Positions 32,045 through 39,490 of a DNA stretch of 64,000 nucleotides are shown piece by piece. Every line of letters starts with the position of its first letter. Position 1 is the first letter of the stretch. This DNA is from Hymenobacter yonginensis. Its GTDB lineage: Bacteria; Bacteroidota; Bacteroidia; Cytophagales; Hymenobacteraceae. Under the pieces are notes generated by a model that saw nothing but the letters and a program-made list of their open reading frames with translations, made no database searches and had not been told where the DNA came from. The translations under genes were made by a program, and so were the position numbers. Location of the stretch: NCBI RefSeq assembly GCF_027625995.1, contig NZ_CP115396.1, forward strand, positions 1,116,001 through 1,180,000. The letters run 5' to 3'.

Positions 32045-32803
32045 ATGCAGTCTGTTTCTGCCGCCCCCGTTGCTTCCGATGCCCTACCGCTGCTCACCCA
32101 GGTCTATGCCGATTACACCGCCGCCGACCAGCACGTGTGGCAGCTACTCTTCGACCGCCAGATGGCTTTGCTGCCCGGCCGCGCCGCCGAGGCGTTTCTG
32201 GAAGGCGTACGCCGAGTCGGCTTCACCCGCGACGCCATTCCCGATTTTCGGGAGGTGAACCCCCGCCTGCAGGAGCTGACGGGCTGGGAGCTGGTGGTAG
32301 TGCCCGGCATCGTGGATGACGCCGTGTTCTTCCAGCTGCTGGCCGACCGTAAGTTCCCCGCTACTACCTGGCTGCGCACCCTCGAGCAGCTCGATTACCT
32401 CGAAGAGCCCGACATGTTCCACGACGTATTCGGCCACGTACCACTGCTGACGGATGCCGGCTTTGCCGATTTCCTGCAGAAGCTGGGCGCGGCGGCCGTG
32501 CACCACGGCCAGCGTTGGCCCGGTACCCTGGAGCAGTTCACGCGCCTGTACTGGTTCACGGCCGAGTTCGGCCTGATTCAGCAGCCCGACGGTCTGCGCA
32601 TCTACGGGGCCGGGCTGCTGTCGTCGCACGGCGAGGTGAAGTTCAGCCTCAGCGAAGCGCCCACCCGCCTGCCCTTCACCCTCGACGGCGTGCTGGATAC
32701 GCCCTTCGAGAAGGATAAATTCCAGGACCTCTACTTCGTGCTGACCGACATGCAGCAGCTCCCCGAGAGCCTGGCCCAGCTCCAGGCACGGTTGCTGGAG
32801 TAG
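32045..32803 (+). CDS. phhA: Phenylalanine 4-monooxygenase (intact active site)
   Basis: This 252-residue iron/tetrahydropterin enzyme converts phenylalanine to tyrosine. All family motifs are present: LLFDRQMALLPGRA, IPDFREVNPRLQ, FPATTWLRT, MFHDVFGHVPLL with His126 and His131, YWFTAEFGL with Glu174 (third iron ligand), YGAGLLSSHGE. It is clearly a paralogue of the protein at 27324, 4 kb upstream on the same strand, but keeps the His-His-Glu site that the other has lost. Control by a Tyr-codon leader suggests that the cell uses it to make tyrosine when tyrosine is short. No carbinolamine dehydratase gene is adjacent. Confidence 0.95.
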   Translation: MQSVSAAPVASDALPLLTQVYADYTAADQHVWQLLFDRQMALLPGRAAEAFLEGVRRVGFTRDAIPDFREVNPRLQELTGWELVVVPGIVDDAVFFQLLADRKFPATTWLRTLEQLDYLEEPDMFHDVFGHVPLLTDAGFADFLQKLGAAAVHHGQRWPGTLEQFTRLYWFTAEFGLIQQPDGLRIYGAGLLSSHGEVKFSLSEAPTRLPFTLDGVLDTPFEKDKFQDLYFVLTDMQQLPESLAQLQARLLE

Positions 32804-32835
32804 GTTTTTAAGGATGGGGTGATGGACAAGGTTGA

Positions 32836-32982
32836 ACGTCATTCCGAGCCTGCGAGGAATCTCGCGTGCTGACATTGCCTCGCCAGCCCAGGGTGTAAAC
32901 CCTGGGCTACGGAGCGGTTATCGTCCGACGATTTAACAACATCAGCCCGCGAGATGCTTCGGCTGCGCCTCTGCATGACGTT
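32836..32982. repeat. Composite hairpin repeat: CCCAGGG palindrome nested in a GTCATTCCGAGC-type element
   Basis: The outer arms are AACGTCATTCCGAGCC...ATCTCGCGTGCTGACATTG on the left and CAACATCAGCCCGCGAGATGC...GCATGACGTT on the right. Between them, at 32884-32911, lies a copy of the other family (AGCCCAGGGTGTAAACCCTGGGCTAC). The two outer arms match imperfectly (GAGGAAT on one side, GATGCTTCGGC on the other). Confidence 0.8.
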
Positions 32983-33002
32983 TTACTTTATCCAATAAAC
33001 CA

Positions 33003-33488
33003 TCAGTACCGCCAGCCCAGCCGGCGGTAGATGAAATGGAGTAGCCACAGCGGGCCGATGAGCAGAAACTGCAGGTCTTTGAGGAAGCTGGGCTTCTTGC
33101 CTTCCACCTTGTGGCCCCAGAACTGCCCAACCCAGGCCAGCACGAAAATAATCAGGCACACTGCCCACAGGGGCAGGGCCGCCCCGGCATCCACCACGCG
33201 CAGTCCCAGCGCCATAGCCGCCCACACCAGCACCATCCCCACCGCCAGCCGCCCCGAGAGGCGCACATAGTACCCCACGGCCAGTACCATCACAACGGTA
33301 GCCCAGTTCAGCCAAGGGCTCAAGGCACGCACCGCCGCCGGCACCGGAACCGACCACAGCAGGCCGAGAATGGCGAACATAATCAGCGGCACGCACACCC
33401 AGTGTACCAGCTTGTTGGTAGGATTCTGGTGGCTTTCGGCGTATTCGTTCAGCAGCCGCTGAACCGGAGAAACAAGGGCGGTGGACAT
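33003..33488 (-). CDS. Mpo1-like (DUF962) integral membrane protein
   Basis: This 161-residue protein has four hydrophobic segments (CVPLIMFAILGLLWSV, WATVVMVLAVGYYV, AVGMVLVWAAMALGL, WAVCLIIFVLAWVGQFWG). It also has the family's conserved His motifs ESHQNPTNKLVHW near the N-terminus and QFWGHKVEGKKPSFLKDLQFLLIGPLWLL near the C-terminus. In yeast the related Mpo1 is an iron-dependent dioxygenase acting on 2-hydroxy fatty acids. Whether the bacterial form does the same is not established. It is flanked by hairpin repeats on both sides and looks like a single-gene unit. Confidence 0.88.
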   Translation of the reverse strand: MSTALVSPVQRLLNEYAESHQNPTNKLVHWVCVPLIMFAILGLLWSVPVPAAVRALSPWLNWATVVMVLAVGYYVRLSGRLAVGMVLVWAAMALGLRVVDAGAALPLWAVCLIIFVLAWVGQFWGHKVEGKKPSFLKDLQFLLIGPLWLLHFIYRRLGWRY

Positions 33489-33555
33489 AGCGCAGGACGT
33501 TGGTGGGAGCCAATAAGGTAGCAGATTCCCCGCAGTCTGGAAAACCCTACATGAC

Positions 33556-33714
33556 TGTAGAGACGCGACACTTCGCGTCTCGGCGCGTGCTGACGTTGCT
33601 CAGGGAGTACGGTGCCGGTAGTCCGGATAATACACGCCGAAACCGTGCTGGCGTTGTGCCGGTGGCGCGGTTCCGGTTGTTCTGGCGGAAGACGCGAAGT
33701 GTCGCGTCTCTACA
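33556..33714. repeat. Long GTAGAGACGC-type hairpin repeat
   Basis: The arms TGTAGAGACGCGACACTTCG... and its inverted copy bound a 110-bp interior that includes GCGCGTGCTGACGTTGC, the core motif shared with GTCATTCCGAGC-type elements, and a second internal inverted repeat (GGTGCCGGTAGTCCGG with CCGGTGGCGCGG-type words). It is a mosaic of two families. Confidence 0.75.
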
Positions 33715-33731
33715 ACCGTGCAGGTTGATAC

Positions 33732-33764
33732 AAAAAAAGGCTGCCCAAGCGGGCAACCTTTTTT
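33732..33764. terminator. Terminator after the dienelactone hydrolase gene
   Basis: The stem AAAAAAGG..GCCC with GGGC..CCTTTTTT over a 4-base loop lies about 70 bp past the stop codon of the minus-strand hydrolase gene. Confidence 0.75.
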
Positions 33765-33836
33765 ACGCATTGCGGGAAAACAACCGGCTGCCGGAACGAA
33801 TCCGTGCAATCGGATGAATCCGGCTAAATCCGTGAT

Positions 33837-34700
33837 TTATTTCAGCTTCAGGTTTTTCTTCAGGTAGGCAACCGAGGCGGCGTGGGCGTCGGCAGCGAAG
33901 TCCTTGCTGTACTTGGGGTTGGAGGGGTTGGCGAAGGCGTGGTCGGCGTCGTAGGTTTTCACCGTGAGGCCTTTTTTGGCGGCAGCCATGTCCTTGCGGA
34001 ACTGGTCTACCACTTCCTGATTGATCCACTTATCCTGCTTGGCGAAGACGAACAGCACATCGGTGTTCAGCGTCTTGAGCTTGGCCACGTCCTTCTCGGG
34101 CATGCCGTAGTAAGCCACGCATGCTTTGGCTTTGGGGCCGGCCAGCAGGGCCGTCTGGATGCTCCAGCCGCCACCGAAGCACCAGCCGATGCTGCTGATC
34201 TGGGCTTTGGGGCCAGCGTAAGCAAGGGCACCTTTGATGATGGCCTGGGCACGCTCGGTTTTCACACCCTGCATCAGCTTGCCAGCCATGTCGGCGTCGG
34301 TGGCTACCTGGCCGTCGTAGAGGTCGAGGGCAATGACGTTGACGCCGGGCAGCTCCTCGGCGAAGCGGCCGGCTTCCTGCTTGATATAATCGTTCAGGCC
34401 CCACCACTCGTGAATCACGAACAGGTACTTGTCCGACTTGGTCTTGCTCTTGATTTCGAAGGCTTTGCCGGTCTGGCCGTCGGTGGTTTTGAACTCAATC
34501 ATGCTGCCTTCGCCGGCGTAGGTGAAGGGCAAGGGAGCATCGTGGCCGCCGGAGAAGTCCTCATTGGAGGCCAGCATGGCGAATACTTCGGTAGCAGCCT
34601 GACCAGCGGCGGGCTTGGTGCAGCAGTTCATCGTCGATTGGGCGGAGGCCACCGATACCACGCTCAGCAGCGCGGCGCAAAGGGTCCAGAGTTTTTTCAT
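33837..34700 (-). CDS. Dienelactone hydrolase family protein, exported
   Basis: This 287-residue protein begins with a signal peptide (MKKLWTLCAALLSVVSVASAQ) followed by an insert (about 22-65) and a dienelactone-hydrolase alpha/beta fold. The catalytic Cys is in SSIGWCFGGGWS, the Asp in FVFAKQDKWI and the His in TYDADHAFANP, the usual Cys-Asp-His triad. EWWGLNDYIKQEAGRFAEELPGVNVIALDLYDGQ is the family's N-terminal signature. The physiological substrate is unknown; many members are general esterases. The ATG at 34700 starts the signal peptide. An upstream in-frame codon is rejected because it lies in the hairpin T run. Confidence 0.88.
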   Translation of the reverse strand: MKKLWTLCAALLSVVSVASAQSTMNCCTKPAAGQAATEVFAMLASNEDFSGGHDAPLPFTYAGEGSMIEFKTTDGQTGKAFEIKSKTKSDKYLFVIHEWWGLNDYIKQEAGRFAEELPGVNVIALDLYDGQVATDADMAGKLMQGVKTERAQAIIKGALAYAGPKAQISSIGWCFGGGWSIQTALLAGPKAKACVAYYGMPEKDVAKLKTLNTDVLFVFAKQDKWINQEVVDQFRKDMAAAKKGLTVKTYDADHAFANPSNPKYSKDFAADAHAASVAYLKKNLKLK

Positions 34701-34724
34701 GGAAAAGGGGAGGTGAAGATGGAG

Positions 34725-34784
34725 AGAGAAAAAAAGCATCCCGGAGCCATTCGTGTAAGTACACGAGTTGCTCCGGGATGCTTA
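34725..34784 (-). terminator. Strong terminator after the ABC1-kinase gene, in front of the dienelactone hydrolase
   Basis: On the minus strand a 14-bp stem (AAGCATCCCGGAGC with its complement) topped by a TCGTGT/ACACGA stem is followed by seven T residues. It lies about 115 bp after the end of the ABC1-kinase gene and 25 bp before the hydrolase ATG. The hydrolase promoter must either overlap it or lie upstream of it. Confidence 0.85.
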
Positions 34785-34837
34785 AACTGTAGTCTGCCGG
34801 TTTAGTTTGGAATTGCCCAATTATTCGGCGGAATTGG

Positions 34838-34872
34838 CACGCGAGATGCTTCGACAAGCTCAGCATGACGTG
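34838..34872. repeat. Solitary arm of a GTCATGCTGAGC-type repeat
   Basis: GCACGCGAGATGCTTCGACA continuing to GCTCAGCATGACG matches the right arm of the 22095 and 23014 elements, but no left arm is present. AGCAT / ATGCT within it still forms a small hairpin. It is the only clearly single-armed copy in this group. Confidence 0.6.
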
Positions 34873-34898
34873 CCTTTTAGGTTGCTAGTCACTGATTA

Positions 34899-36212
34899 CT
34901 AGGTAGTACCGGTGCGGATGGAGGCACGTAGCTCGGTGAGCAGGGCGTAGAGGCCCACGTAGGTGCGGTTGAGGTAGATGAAGTGTTCGGAGCCGCGGGG
35001 CTCGCGCTGCTGGCGCAACTCGGGCTGCTGCATTAGGTCGTCGCCGAGGGCGTAGAGGCTTTGCATGTATGCCGGGTCGCCGAAATCGAAGGTGGGCTGG
35101 CGGAAGGGGCGGCCCACCAGTTCCAGGGAAGCGCGCATGGTGTCCACGTAGAACGCGCGGCGGCTGGCTGGGTCGTCGGGGCGAAGCACGCCGCCTTCTT
35201 CCAGCAGCGTCGCCAGGCGGGCGGGGTCGGCGAGGGTTTCGGGCGTGAGCAGGGCCGTGAACAGGCGGTGCACATCGGCTGGAATTTCCTTTACGCAGCC
35301 AAAATCCAGCACGCCCACGGTGCCGCCGTCGGTATCTGTGAGCAGGAAGTTACCGGGGTGCGGGTCGGCATGGACCTGGCGCAGCTCGTTGAGCTGGAAC
35401 ATGTAGAAGTCCCAAAGGGCCTGGCCGAGTTGGTTGCGCACTTCCTGGCTGGGGTTGGTGGCCAGAAACTCCTTCATGTGCTGGCCGGGCAGCCAGTCCA
35501 TAGTCAGGATGCGGGCGGCCGATAGCTCGGGGTAATACTGGGCAAACTGCAAATGCGCCAGACCGGCCGAGGCGGCGGCAATCTGCTGGCCGCGGCGCAG
35601 CTCCAGGGCGTAGTCGGTTTCTTCGAGCAGGCGGGTTTCCACTTCCTGCATATAGGGGCGCACGGTGGCTTCATCGAGGCCCAGCACGCGCAGGGCAATG
35701 GGCTTCACCAGCCGGATATCGGAGCGGATGCTGTCGGCCACGCCGGGGTACTGCACCTTCACGGCCAGCGTCCGGCCGTCTTTGCTCGCCGCGTGCACCT
35801 GCCCGATGCTGGCCGCCTGCCGCGCCTCGATGTCGAACTCGTCGAACACCTCGAACGGCGACTTGCCGAACGCCTCCCGAAACGTCTTCACCACCAACGG
35901 GCCCGAGAGGGGCGGGGTCTGGTACTGGGCCTGGGCAAACTGGTCGGCGTAGGCGGTGGGCAGCAGGTTCTTTTCCATGGCCAGCATCTGGGCCACTTTC
36001 AGCACCGAGCCTTTCATTTCACTGAGCGTACCGTACAGCTCGGCCGCGTTGGCCGCGTGCAGGTCCTCGGTGGTGCTATCAGCGCCCACTGCCCGCTTGG
36101 CGTAGTGCTTCACGTAGTTGGCCCCCACGTTGAGGCCGGTTTTGGCGAAACGCGCCGCCCGGGCCACTTTGGTGGTGGGCAGGGAAGTAAGCGACTTGGG
36201 AATATCGTCCAT
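34899..36212 (-). CDS. ABC1/UbiB/AarF-family protein kinase-like protein
   Basis: This 437-residue protein shows the ABC1 (ADCK/UbiB) pattern: an N-terminal helix with LYGTLSEMKGSVLKVAQML (the KxGQ-like region, here KVAQ), IEARQAASIGQVHAASKDGRTLAVKVQYPGV with the Ala-rich loop and ATP-binding Lys, EETDYALELRRGQQI, QVHADPHPGNFLL as catalytic loop and GVLDFGCVKEIP as metal-binding loop. Family members support quinone synthesis or membrane lipid balance. The exact substrate is unknown. A TetR-type regulator gene lies 139 bp upstream on the same strand, separated by a hairpin repeat. Confidence 0.9.
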   Translation of the reverse strand: MDDIPKSLTSLPTTKVARAARFAKTGLNVGANYVKHYAKRAVGADSTTEDLHAANAAELYGTLSEMKGSVLKVAQMLAMEKNLLPTAYADQFAQAQYQTPPLSGPLVVKTFREAFGKSPFEVFDEFDIEARQAASIGQVHAASKDGRTLAVKVQYPGVADSIRSDIRLVKPIALRVLGLDEATVRPYMQEVETRLLEETDYALELRRGQQIAAASAGLAHLQFAQYYPELSAARILTMDWLPGQHMKEFLATNPSQEVRNQLGQALWDFYMFQLNELRQVHADPHPGNFLLTDTDGGTVGVLDFGCVKEIPADVHRLFTALLTPETLADPARLATLLEEGGVLRPDDPASRRAFYVDTMRASLELVGRPFRQPTFDFGDPAYMQSLYALGDDLMQQPELRQQREPRGSEHFIYLNRTYVGLYALLTELRASIRTGTT

Positions 36213-36234
36213 GAGGATGTATTATAAACCGAAA

Positions 36235-36331
36235 ACGGTCATGCTGAGCTTGCCGAAGCATCTCTACCGCACTGTTGCCTTACTACAACAACGAAGCGGC
36301 AGAGATGCTTCGGCAAGCTCAGCATGACCGT
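36235..36331. repeat. Two-armed hairpin repeat (GTCATGCTGAGC type) between the ABC1-kinase and TetR genes
   Basis: A near-perfect 37-bp inverted repeat: AACGGTCATGCTGAGCTTGC... on the left and its complement on the right, with a 25-bp centre. ATGCT / AGCAT pairs within each arm. Confidence 0.85.
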
Positions 36332-36351
36332 TCTGATACAACTGAAAAACC

Positions 36352-37020
36352 TTACCGGCGCACCAGGAACCGCACAAAATCGGCGGCGGAATCCAGAGTG
36401 TTGCGGCCTACCAGATCGAAGCTCAGCGTCACGGCTTTTTCGATGGCGGCATCGGTGCGCTCGAAGTTTACGGTGTCGTCTTTGGCGAAAAAGCCGAGCA
36501 CGAACAGCTGCTGCTGCCAGAAGAAGCGCGGGTAGCCGTGCTGCACCAGCTGGCGGCTGGCCACTTCCTCGGTGCGACGGCCCTCGCGCAGCAAGTCCTC
36601 CACGAAGGCCTCAAAATCCTGCCGGAAGTCGTCGAGCACGCGGGGCGTGATGCCGGGCATTTTGGAGAGCGAGCGGCGCAGGCTTTGCAGGGCATAGCTG
36701 CGGTTGTGCTTGAGAATCTCGATCAGCGTGTAGTAGTAGCCCAGCAGCTTTTCGCGGGCACCGTACTGCTCCCACACCGGCTCGCGGGCGGCCGTGGCGC
36801 GGGCCTCGCGGCCAAAGTCGGCCCATATTTCCCGGTCGATGGCGTCGAAATTGGCGTAACTGGCGTAGAATTCCTGCTCGGGCAAACCCAGCTTCTGGGT
36901 CAGTTTGAACACCGAAATCGGCGGCTTGCCTTTGCGCAGCACGTAGTCGAGGTAGGCTTGCTTGATCCGTTCTTTGGGCGAGAAAGCCGCTTCGGGAGCG
37001 GGCGTGGGTTGCTGTTTCAT
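36352..37020 (-). CDS. TetR-family transcription regulator
   Basis: This 222-residue protein has an N-terminal helix-turn-helix (about residues 15-60: SPKERIKQAYLDYVLRKGKPPISVFKLTQKLGLPEQEFYASYANFDAIDREIW) and an all-helical ligand-binding domain (EKLLGYYYTLIEILKHNRSYALQSLRR to FFWQQQLFVLGFFAKDDTVNFERTDAAIEKAVTLSFDLVG). The recognition helix is less canonical than in classical TetR proteins. Its position directly upstream of the ABC1-kinase gene suggests that it regulates, or works with, that gene. The inducer is unknown. Confidence 0.82.
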   Translation of the reverse strand: MKQQPTPAPEAAFSPKERIKQAYLDYVLRKGKPPISVFKLTQKLGLPEQEFYASYANFDAIDREIWADFGREARATAAREPVWEQYGAREKLLGYYYTLIEILKHNRSYALQSLRRSLSKMPGITPRVLDDFRQDFEAFVEDLLREGRRTEEVASRQLVQHGYPRFFWQQQLFVLGFFAKDDTVNFERTDAAIEKAVTLSFDLVGRNTLDSAADFVRFLVRR

Positions 37021-37077
37021 AGTAGCGGTATAACCGCGTCAGCGGCTGAAAGTTGTGAGAAATCCGGCCGGAACCGG

Positions 37078-38385
37078 CTAGGCGTGCAGGTCGCGGGAGG
37101 CGCGATAGGCGGCCAGGGCCCGGTCGCGAGTGGCGGGGTGCTCCACCATGGGTTTGGGGTAGCGCGGCGTGCCGAACTCGGGCACCCACTGCTTCACGTA
37201 GGCGTGCTGCTTATCAAACTTGGCCAGCTGCGAATCGGGGCTGAAAATGCGGAACCAGGGCTGCGAATCGGCACCGGTGCCGGCCACCCACTGCCAGTTG
37301 CCCACGTTGGAGGCCATTTCGTAGTCGAGCAGCTTCTCGGCGAAGTAGGCCTCACCCCATTTCCAGTCGATGAGCAGGTTTTTGATGAGGAAGCTGGCCG
37401 TGGCCATCCGCACGCGGTTGTGCATGAAGCCGGTGGCGTTGAGCTGGCGCATGCCCGCGTCGATGAGCGGGTAGCCGGTGCGACCCTCGCACCACGCCCG
37501 GAACTCGTCCTCGTTGTTGCGCCACTTAATGTCGCGCAGCTTGGGGTCGTAGCTTTCGTGGGCAGTGTGCGGGAAGTGCCAGAGCAGCTGCATGAAGAAG
37601 TCGCGCCAGATCAGCTCACTCAGCCAGATTTCGGCCTTGGCCTCCAACGCCCGCTGCACCAGGTGGCGGATGCTCACGGTGCCAAAGCGCAGGTGCAGGC
37701 CCATCCGGCTGGTGGAGTCGCGGGCGGGCAGGTCGCGGGTATCGGCGTACTGCTCCAGGGTGCGGGTGGCCAGTCGCCGGCCCGGAATGTGCTCGGGGCT
37801 GCGCTCAAAGCCCATGTCGGCCAGGGTGGGGCGGGGGCCGGCCGGCACGCGGGCCAGCTTGCTGAGGTGGTCGGCGGAAGGGTGGGGGCGGTAGTCAGCC
37901 TCGGTGAGGCGGGCCAGCCAGGCGCGCTTGTAGGGGCCGTAAATCTTGTAGGGCTGGCCGGTTTTGGTCTGGACCTCGTCCTTCTCAAACACCACCTGAT
38001 CCTTATAGGTATGCAGCAGTACGTCTTGCTTCTTTAAAAGCTCAGTCACGGCTGCGTCGCGGGTGGCGGCGTAGGGCTCGTAGTCGTGGTTGGTGTGCAC
38101 GGCGGCCACGTCCAGCTCCTTGATCAGGTCGGCAAACACCTTTTCTGGCTTGCCGTAGCGCACCAGCATGGTGCCGCCGGCCTCCTTGGCTTCTTCCGTC
38201 AGCCGCTGCACCTCGTCAAAGATGAACATGACGCGGGCATCCTGGCGGTTTTCCAGCTTGTCGAGGATTTCGGGGTCGAAGATGAACAGCGGCACCACCG
38301 GCTGCTCGCCCTGCAGCGCGGCGGCCAGCCCGGCGTTATCCTGAAAACGCAAGTCGCGCCGGTGCCAGAATAGGGATACTTTCAT
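37078..38385 (-). CDS. phrB: Class I cryptochrome/deoxyribodipyrimidine photolyase
   Basis: This 435-residue flavoprotein has an N-terminal photolyase domain (MKVSLFWHRRDLRFQDNAGL, PVVPLFIFDPEIL) and an FAD-binding domain (RDSTSRMGLHLRFGTVSIRHLV, ELIWRDFFMQLLWHFPHT, GYPLIDAGMRQLNATGFMHNRVRM, DWKWGEAYFAEKLLDYEMASNVGNWQWVAGTGADSQPWFRIF). It should repair UV pyrimidine dimers with blue light. A separate cryptochrome role cannot be excluded. The start at 38385 gives the normal N-terminus. A longer frame runs into a hairpin repeat. The SDR gene on the same side lies downstream. Confidence 0.93.
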   Translation of the reverse strand: MKVSLFWHRRDLRFQDNAGLAAALQGEQPVVPLFIFDPEILDKLENRQDARVMFIFDEVQRLTEEAKEAGGTMLVRYGKPEKVFADLIKELDVAAVHTNHDYEPYAATRDAAVTELLKKQDVLLHTYKDQVVFEKDEVQTKTGQPYKIYGPYKRAWLARLTEADYRPHPSADHLSKLARVPAGPRPTLADMGFERSPEHIPGRRLATRTLEQYADTRDLPARDSTSRMGLHLRFGTVSIRHLVQRALEAKAEIWLSELIWRDFFMQLLWHFPHTAHESYDPKLRDIKWRNNEDEFRAWCEGRTGYPLIDAGMRQLNATGFMHNRVRMATASFLIKNLLIDWKWGEAYFAEKLLDYEMASNVGNWQWVAGTGADSQPWFRIFSPDSQLAKFDKQHAYVKQWVPEFGTPRYPKPMVEHPATRDRALAAYRASRDLHA

Positions 38386-38393
38386 AGGTAGGA

Positions 38394-38552
38394 GGTAGCG
38401 CGAAGCCTTTGCTTCGCGTTGTAATGAACAGGGCCAACGCTGTACGGTGGCCAAAGCCGTAGTACGAAGCCTTTGCTTCGCGCACTACCGAACAGCCCGG
38501 ATGTATATGGGTGTCGTTCAGTTATGCGCGAAGCAAAGGCTTCACGCTACTT
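38394..38552. repeat. Three GCGAAGC/GCTTCGC hairpin arms between the SDR and photolyase genes
   Basis: The word GTAGCGCGAAGCCTTTGCTT and close variants appear at 38394-38419, 38463-38487 (both in one orientation) and 38526-38552 (inverted). Each arm is a palindrome around GCGAAGC / GCTTCGC. The inverted last copy overlaps the end of the SDR gene. Confidence 0.75.
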
Positions 38553-39260
38553 CAGCCGGCCCATGCCGCCGTCTACGGGCAGTACCTGGCCGGTGATGAA
38601 GGAGCCGTGGTCGGAGAGGAGGAAGGAGGCCATGTAGGCCAGATCCTCGGGTTCGCCGATGCGCTGCAGTGGGTGGCGCTTGGCGCTGGCTTCGGCTTTT
38701 TCGGGCGTGTTGAGCAGGGCGGCGGCCAAGGGCGTGTTGGTGAGCGACGGGGCCACGGCGTTTACCCGCACGCCGCTGGCGGCGTACTCGGCGGCCAGCG
38801 CGCGGGTGAGGCCCTCCACGGCGGCCTTGGAGGTGGCGATGCTGGCGTGGAACGCCATGCCCGTATCGGCGGCTACGGTGCTGAACAGCACCACTGAGGC
38901 TCCGCCGGCTTTCTTCAGCCGCTTCATACTGGCCTGCAGCACCTGCACCGCACCGAGCACGTTCAGCTCAAAATCACCGCGAAAATCCTCCACCGGAATC
39001 CGCTCGAAGGGCCGCAGCTTGATGTTGCCGGGGCAGTACACCACGCCGTGCAGCACCTCGGGCAGGCCATCCAGCGCCGTGCCGAAGGGCTGCGTCACGT
39101 CGAGGGGCAGGAAGGTGGTGCTGAGTTCGGCCAGCTCGGCCGACTGGTGGCGGGAGGCGGTGTAGAGACTGGCACCCAGGCCGTGCAGCAGCCGGGCCGT
39201 AGCCAGCCCGATGCCCGAAGAAGCGCCTACAATAAGGATGTTCTTGTCGGAGAATTGCAT
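38547..39260 (-). CDS. Short-chain dehydrogenase/reductase-like protein lacking the catalytic Tyr
   Basis: This 237-residue Rossmann-fold protein has the nucleotide-binding motif IVGASSGIGLATARLL at the N-terminus, LPLDVTQPFG, VYCPGNIKL and the C-terminal FITGQVLPVDGGM. In the active-site region it reads LFSTVAADTGMAFHASIATSKAAVEGL: Ser and Lys are present, but the Tyr of YxxxK is Ile. I recall the HASIA-type sequence from a group of SDR proteins, often next to photolyase or cryptochrome genes, so the change is probably a family trait and not a new mutation. Its reaction is unknown. It lies downstream of the photolyase gene on the same strand. Confidence 0.88.
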   Translation of the reverse strand: MQFSDKNILIVGASSGIGLATARLLHGLGASLYTASRHQSAELAELSTTFLPLDVTQPFGTALDGLPEVLHGVVYCPGNIKLRPFERIPVEDFRGDFELNVLGAVQVLQASMKRLKKAGGASVVLFSTVAADTGMAFHASIATSKAAVEGLTRALAAEYAASGVRVNAVAPSLTNTPLAAALLNTPEKAEASAKRHPLQRIGEPEDLAYMASFLLSDHGSFITGQVLPVDGGMGRLK

Positions 39261-39490
39261 GAGAGTAGAGTCAGAGGTAGGGAAGTGGGTTCAGAACTGA
39301 ACGGTTGCGGGAAAGTTTGCTGCCTGCTTACGCAACACCGCAGAAGACGGGCGGTGCCTTTGCCGCCGTTTGATAGTCCGACGGCAGCAATAGAATGAAA
39401 GGCATAAATAATTGACTGTTTTTATATAACTGTTTTTATAATAAGTATTACATTTATACGTCAATTCCGCTGATATTTTACTCTACTCCA

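Noticed and set aside
16233-33714. CRISPR-like repeat array
   Set aside because: Repeats are dispersed singly between genes, are inverted pairs, and never occur in regularly spaced tandem series.
34561-34866. 101-codon minus-strand ORF starting in a repeat arm
   Set aside because: It consists of a repeat arm, the terminator at 34725-34784 and the start of the dienelactone hydrolase gene in another frame.
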